Origin: a virus
IMG/VR virus record: IMGVR_UViG_3300009164_002773
Location: 1-63,555 of that record
Length of the DNA: 63,555 bases
Strand: one strand, 5' to 3'
Part shown: positions 43,238 to 51,765 of the stretch, in pieces
Layout: each line of letters opens with the position of its first letter
How positions within the stretch are numbered: the stretch's first letter is position 1
Made by a program: the position numbers and the translations under genes
Notes under the pieces: model-generated
The model's input: only the letters and a program-made list of their open reading frames with translations
What the model was told of the DNA's origin: nothing
Database searches by the model: none

Positions 43238-43963
43238 TTATTTTGGCACACTTAGGTTATAGTTAAAGTGGAAAATACCGATGTGTGCTGTATCTCGGCT
43301 TAACTCTTGATCACACCAAATCTCATAGCCTGCCTTTTGAGCCTGCTGGCAGAAGAAAATATCTTCACCAATTTCTAAATTAAGGTGTGGAACATATTCT
43401 TGCAAGTAATGAGGTTGTGGAATTTTTTCGTAAACTTCACGCTTACATAATACCATACCGTGCGGTAAAACATCAATTAGTTCCATTGCTGGACTATTAT
43501 CAGTTGTTTGAAACTCTGTGAAAGATCCTGCTTTACCACTCATACCGGTAAAGTTAGGATTAGGAAAACGTCGACGACGATAGTTAGCACCAACAATAGG
43601 TTTGTCGCGAGCCAACAGACGCATAGGTGCGTCAATCGGGAATTTCATATCACTGTCAACCCACCAAATATAGTCAAAGTCTGACTTCAAAAAGATGTCA
43701 ACTAAGTTTCGTCGAGCAATAGTGATAACACTACCGATGTTAAATGCACAGTTAATTTTAATGCCATTGGCAACCATATTGGCTGCGGCCATAGCCAAGT
43801 GCTGTGCAAATTCAGCATTAACCATTTCCATTGCCGGAACTGCAATCATAACACTAGGACGTTGACCTGGTTGTTGTGCAGGTTGCCCCATTGTACGTTG
43901 CATTGTCGCAGCCGCCGTAGGTGTCTGGCGCTGTGGAATGTTTAGTTTACCTTTGTTTTTCAT
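43238..43963 (-). CDS. GT-A-type glycosyltransferase-like protein
   Basis: 241 residues. A 30-residue polar N-terminal tail (QRQTPTAAATMQRTMGQPAQQ) is followed by IAVPAMEMVNAEFAQ, then RNLVDIFLKSDFDYIWWVDSDM with the DxD metal-binding motif, then GANYRRRR. This matches phage/bacterial family 2-like glycosyltransferases. Late substrate unknown; it may modify DNA bases or surface glycans. Has a TTGCAA-17-TACTAT promoter. Confidence 0.82.
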   Translation of the reverse strand: MKNKGKLNIPQRQTPTAAATMQRTMGQPAQQPGQRPSVMIAVPAMEMVNAEFAQHLAMAAANMVANGIKINCAFNIGSVITIARRNLVDIFLKSDFDYIWWVDSDMKFPIDAPMRLLARDKPIVGANYRRRRFPNPNFTGMSGKAGSFTEFQTTDNSPAMELIDVLPHGMVLCKREVYEKIPQPHYLQEYVPHLNLEIGEDIFFCQQAQKAGYEIWCDQELSRDTAHIGIFHFNYNLSVPK

Positions 43964-43981
43964 TTTCTTCCTTTGTTATAT

Positions 43982-44010
43982 ATAGTAACATATTTCTTGT
44001 TAATTTGCAA
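43982..44010 (-). promoter_or_regulatory. Sigma70-type promoter for glycosyltransferase gene
   Basis: TTGCAA (44005-44010), 17-nt spacer, TACTAT (43982-43987). Weaker than the others. Leader about 13 nt with AAAGGAAG. Confidence 0.6.
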
Positions 44011-44026
44011 ATTTATTTTTGCCAAT

Positions 44027-44773
44027 TTACAGTTCACCGAATTGTCCATTTTGTCCGCCCCATCCTCCGAGGAGCCAAAGTACTTCGACGCATGGTTTAT
44101 CCTGTATCACAAAATGATACAATAAACATTCGAAGTCTATTATTTTTGCTAGTTCTGGATTATTAATATAGTATTCATACATTACTGTCAACGATTGGTT
44201 AAAGTCATCTAGTAATTCTCTACCTACAGCATATGATGTACTAGGTGTCCAAAATAATTTTCCATTGTTTTTTAGCAAATCGGGATAACCCCACCATTCT
44301 AACCAATCCCATACTTTTGTATACTTAGAAATATATTTGTTGGTATTTTCTTGATTCAATACTGAGGTATCTACATCTGTGTAAAAATACCGACCACTAA
44401 CCTTAATAAAATAATCGTACTCTTTAAGTTCATTAATATAATGTTTTAAAAATAATATGGTTGCCGCAGTTTCACAAGTACCTTTTGAAGTATTAGTTCT
44501 ACATAGATGTGTAACAACTGGATCTAATTCTTCAGCAGACACAACTTCTAAGTTACTGACATAATTTAAATCATTGCGGATTTTATCTACATTATGTCCT
44601 ATCTCAAATAGAAATATTTTTGACTCTGGAAACAGCAATCGGATACTAGCAATAGTAAATTGTGTTTGCCTAAATCGTTCTTCTGCCGAAAAGGCACTCC
44701 TAACTGGCGTATGTCCAAATCCATTCGTGCTATCTACATTGATAACAGAACTAATATAAAATGCAAGTTTCAT
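44027..44773 (-). CDS. Glycosyltransferase-like protein, KxSGRYF family (copy 1)
   Basis: 248 residues, paralogue of the 59394 gene. Shared marks are SAEERFRQTQFTIASI near the start, DYFIKVSGRYFYT (about 120-132) and an ending GGWGGQNGQFGEL. The SGRYF core is found in WaaZ-like and related glycan-transfer proteins; the assignment is tentative. It begins right behind the GTP cyclohydrolase stop (TAAATG). Confidence 0.7.
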   Translation of the reverse strand: MKLAFYISSVINVDSTNGFGHTPVRSAFSAEERFRQTQFTIASIRLLFPESKIFLFEIGHNVDKIRNDLNYVSNLEVVSAEELDPVVTHLCRTNTSKGTCETAATILFLKHYINELKEYDYFIKVSGRYFYTDVDTSVLNQENTNKYISKYTKVWDWLEWWGYPDLLKNNGKLFWTPSTSYAVGRELLDDFNQSLTVMYEYYINNPELAKIIDFECLLYHFVIQDKPCVEVLWLLGGWGGQNGQFGEL

Positions 44774-45520
44774 TTAACGAGGCGCAAATTCTTGTTGTAA
44801 TTTGATATTATCAAAAAACTCTTTTTTAGTATTGCCGTCATCTTTGAATGCACCTTTGAGTACAGTTGTCTGTGTTAATGAACTATGCGCCATAATGCCG
44901 CGATTCTCACAGCATCCGTGTACTGCCTGGATGTAAACACCTAGGTCTTTGGCTCCTGTGGCTTTTTCGATTTCCCTAGCAATGTCATTACAAAGTTCCT
45001 CCTGGAGAGTACCTCGACGGGCACACCACTGTGCGATGCGAGTGTACTTGCTGAGTCCGATGAGTTTCTCAGCGGCAATAATGCCAATATAAGCAACCCC
45101 ACTAACGGGTTGGTGATGATGGCTACACATACTGCGAAGCTCACTACGAACAACAAGCATACCTTCATAACGGTCCGCTGAGTCGTTGGGAAATGCTGTT
45201 GCGTCTGGTGCTGGTTCATATCTTCCTGCCATAATTTCATTAAAGTACATTTTAGCAAGTCGTCTCGCTGTACCTTTACTGTTAGGATCGTCTTCACGAT
45301 CAATAAGCAAACGATCTAGCACTAATTCAAATGCTTCTGTAGCTTCGTCAATCAGTTGTTCTTTGTTATAGTCGTTAACATATTCGCTAATGTTATCGCC
45401 TGCCCAAAACCTTTTTCCGTCGCGTCTCATCTTTGCGCGAAGATAGTTACCTAAATACTGCTCTTCTTGATAGCCGCCATCGCCTGCCATTGCGTCTAAC
45501 CCTGTTTGTCTATTTGTCAT
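44774..45520 (-). CDS. folE: GTP cyclohydrolase I (FolE)
   Basis: 248 residues. Zinc ligands in MCSHHHQP (C132, H134/H135) and VHGCCENRGIM, with LIGLSKYTRIAQWCARR and TLQEEL as in bacterial FolE. It makes dihydroneopterin triphosphate from GTP. The N-terminus has a 50-residue extension compared to E. coli (222 aa). With queD (34116) it supplies the first two steps to 7-deazaguanines or pterins. Preceded by a sigma70-type promoter. Confidence 0.93.
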   Translation of the reverse strand: MTNRQTGLDAMAGDGGYQEEQYLGNYLRAKMRRDGKRFWAGDNISEYVNDYNKEQLIDEATEAFELVLDRLLIDREDDPNSKGTARRLAKMYFNEIMAGRYEPAPDATAFPNDSADRYEGMLVVRSELRSMCSHHHQPVSGVAYIGIIAAEKLIGLSKYTRIAQWCARRGTLQEELCNDIAREIEKATGAKDLGVYIQAVHGCCENRGIMAHSSLTQTTVLKGAFKDDGNTKKEFFDNIKLQQEFAPR

Positions 45521-45566
45521 TATAATTGTTCTCCGATGTTAAGGCAGTGGATTGCCATATGTATTA

Positions 45567-45595
45567 ATAGTACAGTATTATTTAGGTTCTGTCAA
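45567..45595 (-). promoter_or_regulatory. Sigma70-type promoter for folE
   Basis: TTGACA (45590-45595), 17-nt spacer, TACTAT (45567-45572). The -35 is formed by the final codons of the upstream gene. Confidence 0.78.
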
Positions 45596-46486
45596 CCGTA
45601 GTAGTGTATTTTTTCTAACAGCGGCATCCAATACCATCATGCTAGCACCTACTTCTTCTGCGTATTTGAGTAAGGCAGCTGTGTCTTTTGGAAAGCAAGC
45701 ACCACCGAAGCCGAATAATCCATCAGGACCTGGCACCCTCAAGTGGCTTGAACCAATTCTTGAATCTAAATTGACCATACTTATCACAGTATTGTAGTTC
45801 ATACCGCCTGCTATTGCAACATTATGTATTTCATTCATAAATGATACTTTAGTTGCTAGATATGTATTGATAGTATACTTGGCTAGGGCGGCTTCATCAA
45901 TGGTGCAGAAGCGAACATTTTCACCGATGCCAGGTTGTCCCCAGCGAATAATACGTTCTGCATCTCGTTGATATGCACCCACACAACCGCCAATGATAGC
46001 AAACTTGCCGTTAGCATAATCTCTACTAGCATCTGCGGCAGTTAAAAACTCAGGAGCATGGACTAGATTTTTATGTTTTGTCTGTAGTGCTTTATAAACA
46101 CTAGGAGGTGCTGTACTTTTGCTAATTATAACTCCATTGTATCCTAAAGATGCAAGTTTATCTAATGCACTTTCTAGATAGCTAGTATCGCAACTGCCAT
46201 CATCGCCTTGTGGACTGGGAACACATATAAACACACCTTCGCAGTCTAACAGATCTTCATACTTGCCCTGCAGGCCTTTAGGAGGATCTACCAAAATTAG
46301 ATCACAGGCATGTTCCATGTTATCTCTAATAGCACTGCCGACAAATCCCAATCCGACAATACCAACCTTTGGCGGCTTATTAAAAAACATTTTATTTTCT
46401 TTCTTTATATTAATATAATTATCTGCAACTTCATCAGCAAAGATAATTTTTGCACCACCTAAAGTACCGGGCATGTCAAGAGTCAT
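45578..46486 (-). CDS. UDP-sugar/GDP-mannose dehydrogenase-like protein, C-terminally short
   Basis: 302 residues. A Rossmann core KVGIVGLGFVGSAI, GVFICVPSPQ, ISKSTAPPS and FGFGGACFPKD (active-site Cys) is clear. The UDP-binding C-terminal domain of UGDH (full length about 430) is missing. The first 32 residues (before MFFNKPPKVGI) are extra; the ATG at 46486 overlaps the previous stop (ATGA), the internal ATG at 46390 would match other UGDHs. Probably oxidises a nucleotide sugar, or a decapitated homologue. Confidence 0.82.
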   Translation of the reverse strand: MTLDMPGTLGGAKIIFADEVADNYINIKKENKMFFNKPPKVGIVGLGFVGSAIRDNMEHACDLILVDPPKGLQGKYEDLLDCEGVFICVPSPQGDDGSCDTSYLESALDKLASLGYNGVIISKSTAPPSVYKALQTKHKNLVHAPEFLTAADASRDYANGKFAIIGGCVGAYQRDAERIIRWGQPGIGENVRFCTIDEAALAKYTINTYLATKVSFMNEIHNVAIAGGMNYNTVISMVNLDSRIGSSHLRVPGPDGLFGFGGACFPKDTAALLKYAEEVGASMMVLDAAVRKNTLLRLTEPK

Positions 46487-46710
46487 TTAGTAAGCCCCGC
46501 AAAAATAAGTTCGCGCTCTGTAACACTGGCCACAGGTTGTAGCCATCCATTTTTTATAGCTTCCATAATTATTAATTTATGATGTCTTGGACAGGTATTG
46601 CTTATTTCAAATCCCGCTCGGGGAGTGATAGTTAATCTGTCTTGGATCATAAAATTAGGATCTTCTTGCCTAATTGTGTGTACTTGGCTTTTGTAAACGG
46701 TGTATGTCAT
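46483..46710 (-). CDS. Small conserved phage protein from leaderless promoter (75 aa)
   Basis: 75 residues: MTYTVYKSQVHTIRQEDPNFM, IQDRLTITPRAGFEIS and a helical end. The ATG at 46710 lies 6 nt after TATAAT, so its transcript should start at the ATG. Family seen in other T4-like phages; unknown function. Confidence 0.75.
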   Translation of the reverse strand: MTYTVYKSQVHTIRQEDPNFMIQDRLTITPRAGFEISNTCPRHHKLIIMEAIKNGWLQPVASVTERELIFAGLTK

Positions 46711-46716
46711 GCTACT

Positions 46717-46745
46717 ATTATAGCATGAAATCTATGCTAGATCAA
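46717..46745 (-). promoter_or_regulatory. Sigma70-type promoter, predicted leaderless
   Basis: TTGATC (46740-46745), 17-nt spacer, TATAAT (46717-46722), 6 nt to ATG at 46710. The spacer contains TAGCAT...ATGCTA inverted arms. Confidence 0.78.
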
Positions 46746-47480
46746 TTAGCGACTTATCCAATCTTTGGCTCGATACGGCTTGCCCATTTTAGCATATGGT
46801 ATATAACGCATGACCTTTTTCTTTACCCGTTTAATAATAACATGATTATGATCGTAATTAAATGCTTTAAGATACATTCTCCAGCAATTAAATTTGCGTC
46901 TCATACCTTTTTGGTCTTCGCTGAGATATGCAATAACTTGTTCTTCGTTATTGTTGAACTTATCCATTAGTTCACAGGCAATGTTAAATCCGTAGGCATC
47001 TATTTCATCACGGTTACCTAAGTACTCCTGTTCTTGCCGTTGTTCAGTTTTTTCTGCACTACTGGCATAATCTGGAAGTTCTTTGAACTTTCTACTACGA
47101 TATTGTCTCATATGTATAAGTTCGTGTAAGATAGTATCTGCAAACAATGCACACATTCTGTAGAATCGTTGATGGGTTACATATACAGATCCGATAAGAG
47201 GATTATAAACAAATACAATTTCTATACATTGTCTACGAGCTTTGTCATCATCGCTGTAGTAAGCACCACCTGTGTATACATGCCCAAAATCTACTTTTGT
47301 ATCAGAACGCTTGATAACTTTTACAGGAAGTTGAGATTTAATATGTTTGGAAATTATACTATGGAATTTAGAATTGGTTAATTCCTGTCCAACTAGTTTG
47401 GGTGAAATTTCAGCCAAAAATTGTATTAGACCTTGACGATCTAGCATTGACCAATCAAACTTTGCAGTATTTCTAGCCAT
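46746..47480 (-). CDS. HExxH metallopeptidase-like protein
   Basis: 244 residues. Motif ILHELIHMRQYR is a zincin HExxH. A downstream RDEIDAYGFNIACELM could provide the third ligand (Glu). Basic C-terminal part. SprT-like or other zincin; possibly acts on proteins bound to DNA or virion. The third ligand and substrate are uncertain. Confidence 0.75.
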   Translation of the reverse strand: MARNTAKFDWSMLDRQGLIQFLAEISPKLVGQELTNSKFHSIISKHIKSQLPVKVIKRSDTKVDFGHVYTGGAYYSDDDKARRQCIEIVFVYNPLIGSVYVTHQRFYRMCALFADTILHELIHMRQYRSRKFKELPDYASSAEKTEQRQEQEYLGNRDEIDAYGFNIACELMDKFNNNEEQVIAYLSEDQKGMRRKFNCWRMYLKAFNYDHNHVIIKRVKKKVMRYIPYAKMGKPYRAKDWISR

Positions 47481-47526
47481 TGTACAGCCTTTATAGTACC
47501 CAAATATTTAGCTGGGCATAGTTTCT

Positions 47527-47554
47527 ATTATACAATTACTTTTGGTTATGTCAA
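47527..47554 (-). promoter_or_regulatory. Sigma70-type promoter for the HExxH gene
   Basis: Perfect TTGACA (47549-47554), 16-nt spacer, perfect TATAAT (47527-47532). It shares the spacer with the plus-strand late-type box and overlaps it at the -35. Confidence 0.82.
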
Positions 47555-47561
47555 ATAAATA
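47554..47561 (+). promoter_or_regulatory. Late-type promoter box AATAAATA (plus)
   Basis: AATAAATACTACTATAATT, 19 nt before ATG 47581 of the plus-strand cassette. It overlaps the -35 box of the divergent early promoter, so early and late transcription may exclude one another. Confidence 0.5.
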
Positions 47562-47580
47562 CTACTATAATTATTAATCC

Positions 47581-48315
47581 ATGCTAAATTTTCTAGAAAT
47601 TTTACAAAACGGAATTACTATTGCTAGTTCGGGCACCAGTAGTGGTAAATCCAAAGAATATTACCAAAATCCCAAAAAATTAGAATCTGCTAACAAAGTA
47701 TCTTTGGAGGCCCAGCATATAAATTCCGATAGTAAAATTTATACCTGTTGCAATATCAAACATGCAGGCGGGCTGTTAGCTCAAACATTGCCTGCCCTTA
47801 GCCTAGGAGCAACAGTAGATATTGTACCCTTTAACGCTTATAGGTTTATTGCAGATATAGGCAATTATACGCATACTCATATAACACCATTGCATGCCAG
47901 GGCAATCATGTTAACCAAAGGTTTTGAAAATTTAGATCTTTCAGGAGTTTGGATTACCTGCGGGGCTGACCCAGTCTCTTGGGAAATTATAGAAGAATTT
48001 GTAAAACGTGGTGCAACATTTATGGTTAACTGGGGTATGAGTGAAATTGGACCAATTGCGATCAATATAGTATTTGATAATATGGAAAAAGTTAAAAGAT
48101 ACAAAGAATTGTCGCCCCCGAATGCAAGTATTTTAGGCAACACTGCATGGTGCCAATACAAAATAGTTGATGAAGAACTAGTAGTAAGCGGAGATATTTG
48201 TATTTTTAATGGTTGGTATTGTACTAAAGATCGTGTAGTAGATATAGAAGGTACTCTATATTATCTTGGGAGAACTAATAAGGAACTAGATTTGTGGGAA
48301 TCAAAAAAAAGTTAA
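47581..48315 (+). CDS. Half-length ANL (adenylating enzyme) protein
   Basis: 244 residues with ANL-superfamily signatures: SSGTSSGKSK (A3 P-loop, residues about 16-25), ALSLGATVDI, WITCGADPVSW, NWGMSEIGP (A5) and WYCTKDRV...YLGRTNKELD (A7/A8, with Lys instead of the usual Gly before Asp). It lacks the 250 N-terminal residues and the C-terminal lid with the catalytic Lys. It could adenylate or only bind an acyl substrate. First gene of a plus-strand trio. Confidence 0.75.
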   Translation: MLNFLEILQNGITIASSGTSSGKSKEYYQNPKKLESANKVSLEAQHINSDSKIYTCCNIKHAGGLLAQTLPALSLGATVDIVPFNAYRFIADIGNYTHTHITPLHARAIMLTKGFENLDLSGVWITCGADPVSWEIIEEFVKRGATFMVNWGMSEIGPIAINIVFDNMEKVKRYKELSPPNASILGNTAWCQYKIVDEELVVSGDICIFNGWYCTKDRVVDIEGTLYYLGRTNKELDLWESKKS

Positions 48316-48884
48316 CAACAGTACTTTATTCTGATATCCATAAACCGTCTCTAGAAAAGTTTTGTAAATTGTGTCAAGAGCAGGGATATAAAAACAATCA
48401 AAGTTTAGATGCAATAAAACTTGAATGGTGTTTAGATCAAGGCGGTCAATTTTTTCTAACGTATATAGATGATATAATTGTTAGTATTAGTGGTTGTCAT
48501 CCGTTGCCAGAAATAAGCAAGGATACTTATCGTATTTTGTTTAGGGGAGCAACTCTTCACCAATATCAGAATCATCTAGGAATCATGAGCAAAACGCACA
48601 TGACTTCGATTCCCTTTTACACACATATTCCATTAGCAATCAATTGGACAAATTTATTAGGAAATAAGCAATTAGTTATAACAACTAACTGGGATAATTC
48701 TAATGTTGTTTCTATGAATAAAAGCCACAAGGTATTGGGCCTACTTGCAAAACAGGGAATAGTCGATTGCTTAATTGAAAAAACTGAATTATTTTATACT
48801 GAACAAACAGTGTGGCAACTAAACAAGGATAGATATACTGAAGTTAGAAATCAGTTCAAGCAACGGAATAATATAGATGACTGA
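48294..48884 (+). CDS. GNAT-like acyltransferase (196 aa)
   Basis: 196 residues from GTG 48294 (AAGGA upstream). Alpha/beta layout with LEKFCKLCQEQGY, FLTYIDDIIVSISGC and RILFRGATLHQ fits the GNAT fold loosely; no clear CoA-binding P-loop. The link to the adjoining adenylating gene (22-nt overlap) supports acyl transfer. Moderate confidence. Confidence 0.6.
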   Translation: MGIKKKLTTVLYSDIHKPSLEKFCKLCQEQGYKNNQSLDAIKLEWCLDQGGQFFLTYIDDIIVSISGCHPLPEISKDTYRILFRGATLHQYQNHLGIMSKTHMTSIPFYTHIPLAINWTNLLGNKQLVITTNWDNSNVVSMNKSHKVLGLLAKQGIVDCLIEKTELFYTEQTVWQLNKDRYTEVRNQFKQRNNIDD

Positions 48885-49614
48885 TCATAAAAACTATCTA
48901 TTCATACTTGCAAATCAAGGTGCCGGTGGACATCGCCTAGGTAGGTTAATCAGCACACTTGACTCAGTGTACTGGTATGCATCTGAAAAAAATGGAATAA
49001 CCCCTAACCAATTATTTCTTGATTATAGTCCTAATCGTGTATCAGGTAAAGATATCAGTGAATATCATTATGATAGATTAATTGGAGAACATACAGTTCC
49101 CTTAGTAGGAGAACGTATAGAAGTTTGGTGGAACAAAACTGACATAGATTTTTACTATAATTCTGTATGGGCATCGAGGATGTCTAAATTTTCTGATATC
49201 TTAGACACACAATATCTACATTGGGTATTACACGACACCCCCTTATCCATGCTAAACAGATTTTCAAATGCAAAAGTTATTTCTCTAATTGACACAGACA
49301 TAGATAGTGTCGCTGATCGATATTTGAAAACTACGGCAAAGTTTCCGGCATACTATAAATTGCCCGGCCTCAAACCAGATTACAAAAATCAATATGCACA
49401 AGATGTATGTGCGTTAGAAAAAAAGAACCCAGGGGCAACCTTGCAAGATTTATGGGAATATCAAAACCCTAAACAGAACTATTTGCAATTTGTTAAAAAT
49501 AAACTAGCGTTAGATAATAACCAGCGTATAAAAACAGATCACCCCAGGCATTTAAAAATAACCTGGGGTAATCTAGATCTAATATCAATTGAGAAGTTTA
49601 TAAAACTACCTTAA
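48877..49614 (+). CDS. P-loop sulfotransferase-like protein (245 aa)
   Basis: 245 residues. The opening LFILANQGAGGHRLGRLISTL resembles the 5'-phosphosulfate-binding loop of sulfotransferases. A WVLHDTPLSMLNRF...VISLID segment fits the 3'-phosphate-binding region. Related in layout to the 50204 and 55355 products. Acceptor unknown; could add sulfate to a small molecule or glycan made by the preceding genes. Confidence 0.55.
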   Translation: MTDHKNYLFILANQGAGGHRLGRLISTLDSVYWYASEKNGITPNQLFLDYSPNRVSGKDISEYHYDRLIGEHTVPLVGERIEVWWNKTDIDFYYNSVWASRMSKFSDILDTQYLHWVLHDTPLSMLNRFSNAKVISLIDTDIDSVADRYLKTTAKFPAYYKLPGLKPDYKNQYAQDVCALEKKNPGATLQDLWEYQNPKQNYLQFVKNKLALDNNQRIKTDHPRHLKITWGNLDLISIEKFIKLP

Positions 49615-50171
49615 GATTTTACAAACAGTCTAGTTAATATTGGACTGGTTTCGGGGAGTGGGCCGCCGTAAAACACTGACATATCAAAATTGCTCCAGTT
49701 TGAGGCAGTCATACCTGTTGCTACAGAATCCAATACTTGCAATCCATTTACGGCAGATTGTGTAACTAACGTATCATCACCAAGTTGTTCATCGGTTAAA
49801 CCTGTAACTCGCGTACCCCGATTAGTTAACATTTCCTCACCCGACCTTACAAATTTTTTATAAAGATCTATTGAAATTTCGTCGTTAATACTCTTGAAGA
49901 ACCAAACTCTTGTTCCAATTGGAGATTTTTCTAATAATGTTGAAAGCAGGTGGCCTGCTGCCCCAGTTCTAGAAACCGTTAACACATATTCTCCAGACTC
50001 GGACTCGGTATATGTTTTGTCAAACATAAGATTAAAAATTTCATCAAATGATCGATAAATTAGAGTTCTAGCAAACGAACCTATAAATCTATTGATACTC
50101 AGATCATCATCTAAAGTATCTTTAAGAAGCGCATTTGTTCCGTCTAGTCCGACAAAAATATTAAGTCTCAT
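49611..50171 (-). CDS. Unrecognised protein (186 aa)
   Basis: 186 residues, convergent with the preceding plus-strand gene (4-nt overlap). Has FVGLDGTNALLKDTLDDD opening, SRTGAAGHLLSTLLEKSPIGTRVWFFK and a Thr/Gly-rich end. Function unknown; not resembling the virion proteins in this window. Confidence 0.65.
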   Translation of the reverse strand: MRLNIFVGLDGTNALLKDTLDDDLSINRFIGSFARTLIYRSFDEIFNLMFDKTYTESESGEYVLTVSRTGAAGHLLSTLLEKSPIGTRVWFFKSINDEISIDLYKKFVRSGEEMLTNRGTRVTGLTDEQLGDDTLVTQSAVNGLQVLDSVATGMTASNWSNFDMSVFYGGPLPETSPILTRLFVKS

Positions 50172-50203
50172 ATGTTATTTCCTAGTAGTAAACACAGTTA
50201 TAA

Positions 50204-51121
50204 TTATTTAGTTGAGTTTTTTGATGCCTGTACAATAAAGTTAATTTGTTCTAGCCATTCTCGCCCGTGTCTCTGTTTAAGCAATTCTTCAACTTTAATT
50301 TCATTATGGCGATCTATTGCTGTAGCGTTTGCTTGTAATAATTTATTGTTAAAATCTGTAATGTCCGTACACGGGGTATATGTATTAGTTAATATACCTA
50401 GGGCACAACCTTTACCAGCGTTTGTATAAACATCAACTACATCTCTTGGATTTGCTATGCCTTTTACAACAATATCTATATCGTTATTGTCTATGTAATT
50501 TAAAAAATCTAGATCGTTAGATAATCCTAATTCCAATAGTATATTTGGCACAGACGAATAAAATTGTATGGGAATTAAATTTTCTTTTGCAAAACTTAGT
50601 AGTCCTGCATTTTCTTCTAAGATTTTTTCGTACATGCGTGAGTCGTTGTTGTACCAGGTATATATAGGAAAGTCAATGTTCCATCCACCTACAAAATGCC
50701 ACCATTTGAATGCAACTTCGTTGCCGTTGTATGACAAAATAATTTTTGCATCAGGAAAATTTTCTCTGAGCCAATTCAAATTGTTTTTGTAACTGAACCA
50801 GTGAGACTTGATTATTTTTATACCGGTTTCCCAATTGTCAAATGGTTTTTTAATTTCTTCTACAAATTCTTCTTTAGACAGTGCGGTAAGATCTTCAAAA
50901 TTTTCGCCTATTTTATTATAGGGTCCAAAATAAGCCCCTGAGTGATTTCCTACTTTTACCACTCTTCCGCTTGGAAAAGTAACATCCATATTATATCTTG
51001 GAAGGTTATCTTTATCGCTGTTATTAATAGACGGGTGTAGTCCAATTAACGCTAAAATTCTACTCCACTTTGATCCAGGTGCACCTGTTGCAAAAATTAA
51101 ATCTTGTCCTGTATAATTCAT
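50204..51121 (-). CDS. P-loop (sulfotransferase-like) protein, GAPGSKWS copy 1
   Basis: 305 residues from ATG 51121 (ATGA overlap). IFATGAPGSKWSR is the P-loop-like opening, shared exactly with the 55355 gene (GAPGSKWS). Then HSGAYFGPYNKIGENF and IKIIKSHWFSYKNNLNWL follow, and VGGWNIDFPIYTWY, also shared. Probably a kinase- or sulfotransferase-like transferase acting on a glycan. Substrate unknown. Confidence 0.7.
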   Translation of the reverse strand: MNYTGQDLIFATGAPGSKWSRILALIGLHPSINNSDKDNLPRYNMDVTFPSGRVVKVGNHSGAYFGPYNKIGENFEDLTALSKEEFVEEIKKPFDNWETGIKIIKSHWFSYKNNLNWLRENFPDAKIILSYNGNEVAFKWWHFVGGWNIDFPIYTWYNNDSRMYEKILEENAGLLSFAKENLIPIQFYSSVPNILLELGLSNDLDFLNYIDNNDIDIVVKGIANPRDVVDVYTNAGKGCALGILTNTYTPCTDITDFNNKLLQANATAIDRHNEIKVEELLKQRHGREWLEQINFIVQASKNSTK

Positions 51122-51765
51122 TTTTTCCATATCCAAAATAATCTGTACGGGCTTCGGCTCTCTGTATTTGTTTTTAACGCAACTTTGTCTACCCAGTTTT
51201 CTTTTTTATCCCCAAATCTATTAGTTCTGGTTATCAACTCTGGCCCTGAGCATAATGTTAGATTTAATTCCTCTGTCCAACTATGTACTAAGTCGGTACT
51301 CCAGCCATAATATATATTTCTAGAATCACTATGATCTTTCATGTTGCCACGAAATATTGCATATCCACCGGGCTTTAATACTCGTTGCATTTCTAACAGT
51401 TGTTTTTCAATTAATTCTGTTGTTCCAAAATTTATACTTCCAAAGCATATAACAACATCTGCGGTGTTATCATTGTACGGTATATGCGTTATGTCTGCTT
51501 TTATATCTGCAGAATCATTTACTAAATCAATACCTACTAAATTATCAATTAAAGATTTGTATTGATTATCGCCGCACCCAAGATCTAATACAAGAGACGG
51601 AGTAAGTCTGTTGACAAACTCAATCATTTCCATGCCGCATTTTTCGTATTTGTTAATTCTCTTTTCTATAAACTTAGTCTTGCCAAGTCTCGGATATTGA
51701 ATTTGATATCTACGTTCGGGAGGAGTAAATGATTCTTTTAATTTTTTCTCTAAATCGTTGTTCAT
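51118..51765 (-). CDS. Class I SAM methyltransferase, copy 1
   Basis: 215 residues with motif I LVLDLGCGDNQYKSLIDNLVGID, motif post-I IKADITHIP and motif IV ICFGSINFG, then VLKPGGYAIFRG. One of three related methyltransferases in this island (others at 52568 and 54617), which all end in RLFWIW-type or RLY(W/F)V sequences. Likely modifies a sugar or peptide. Confidence 0.82.
   Translation of the reverse strand: MNNDLEKKLKESFTPPERRYQIQYPRLGKTKFIEKRINKYEKCGMEMIEFVNRLTPSLVLDLGCGDNQYKSLIDNLVGIDLVNDSADIKADITHIPYNDNTADVVICFGSINFGTTELIEKQLLEMQRVLKPGGYAIFRGNMKDHSDSRNIYYGWSTDLVHSWTEELNLTLCSGPELITRTNRFGDKKENWVDKVALKTNTESRSPYRLFWIWKK

Noticed and set aside
46390-46486. Separate small ORF before the dehydrogenase
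   Set aside because: The frame is continuous with the dehydrogenase and has ATGA coupling; kept as an N-terminal extension with a possible internal start.
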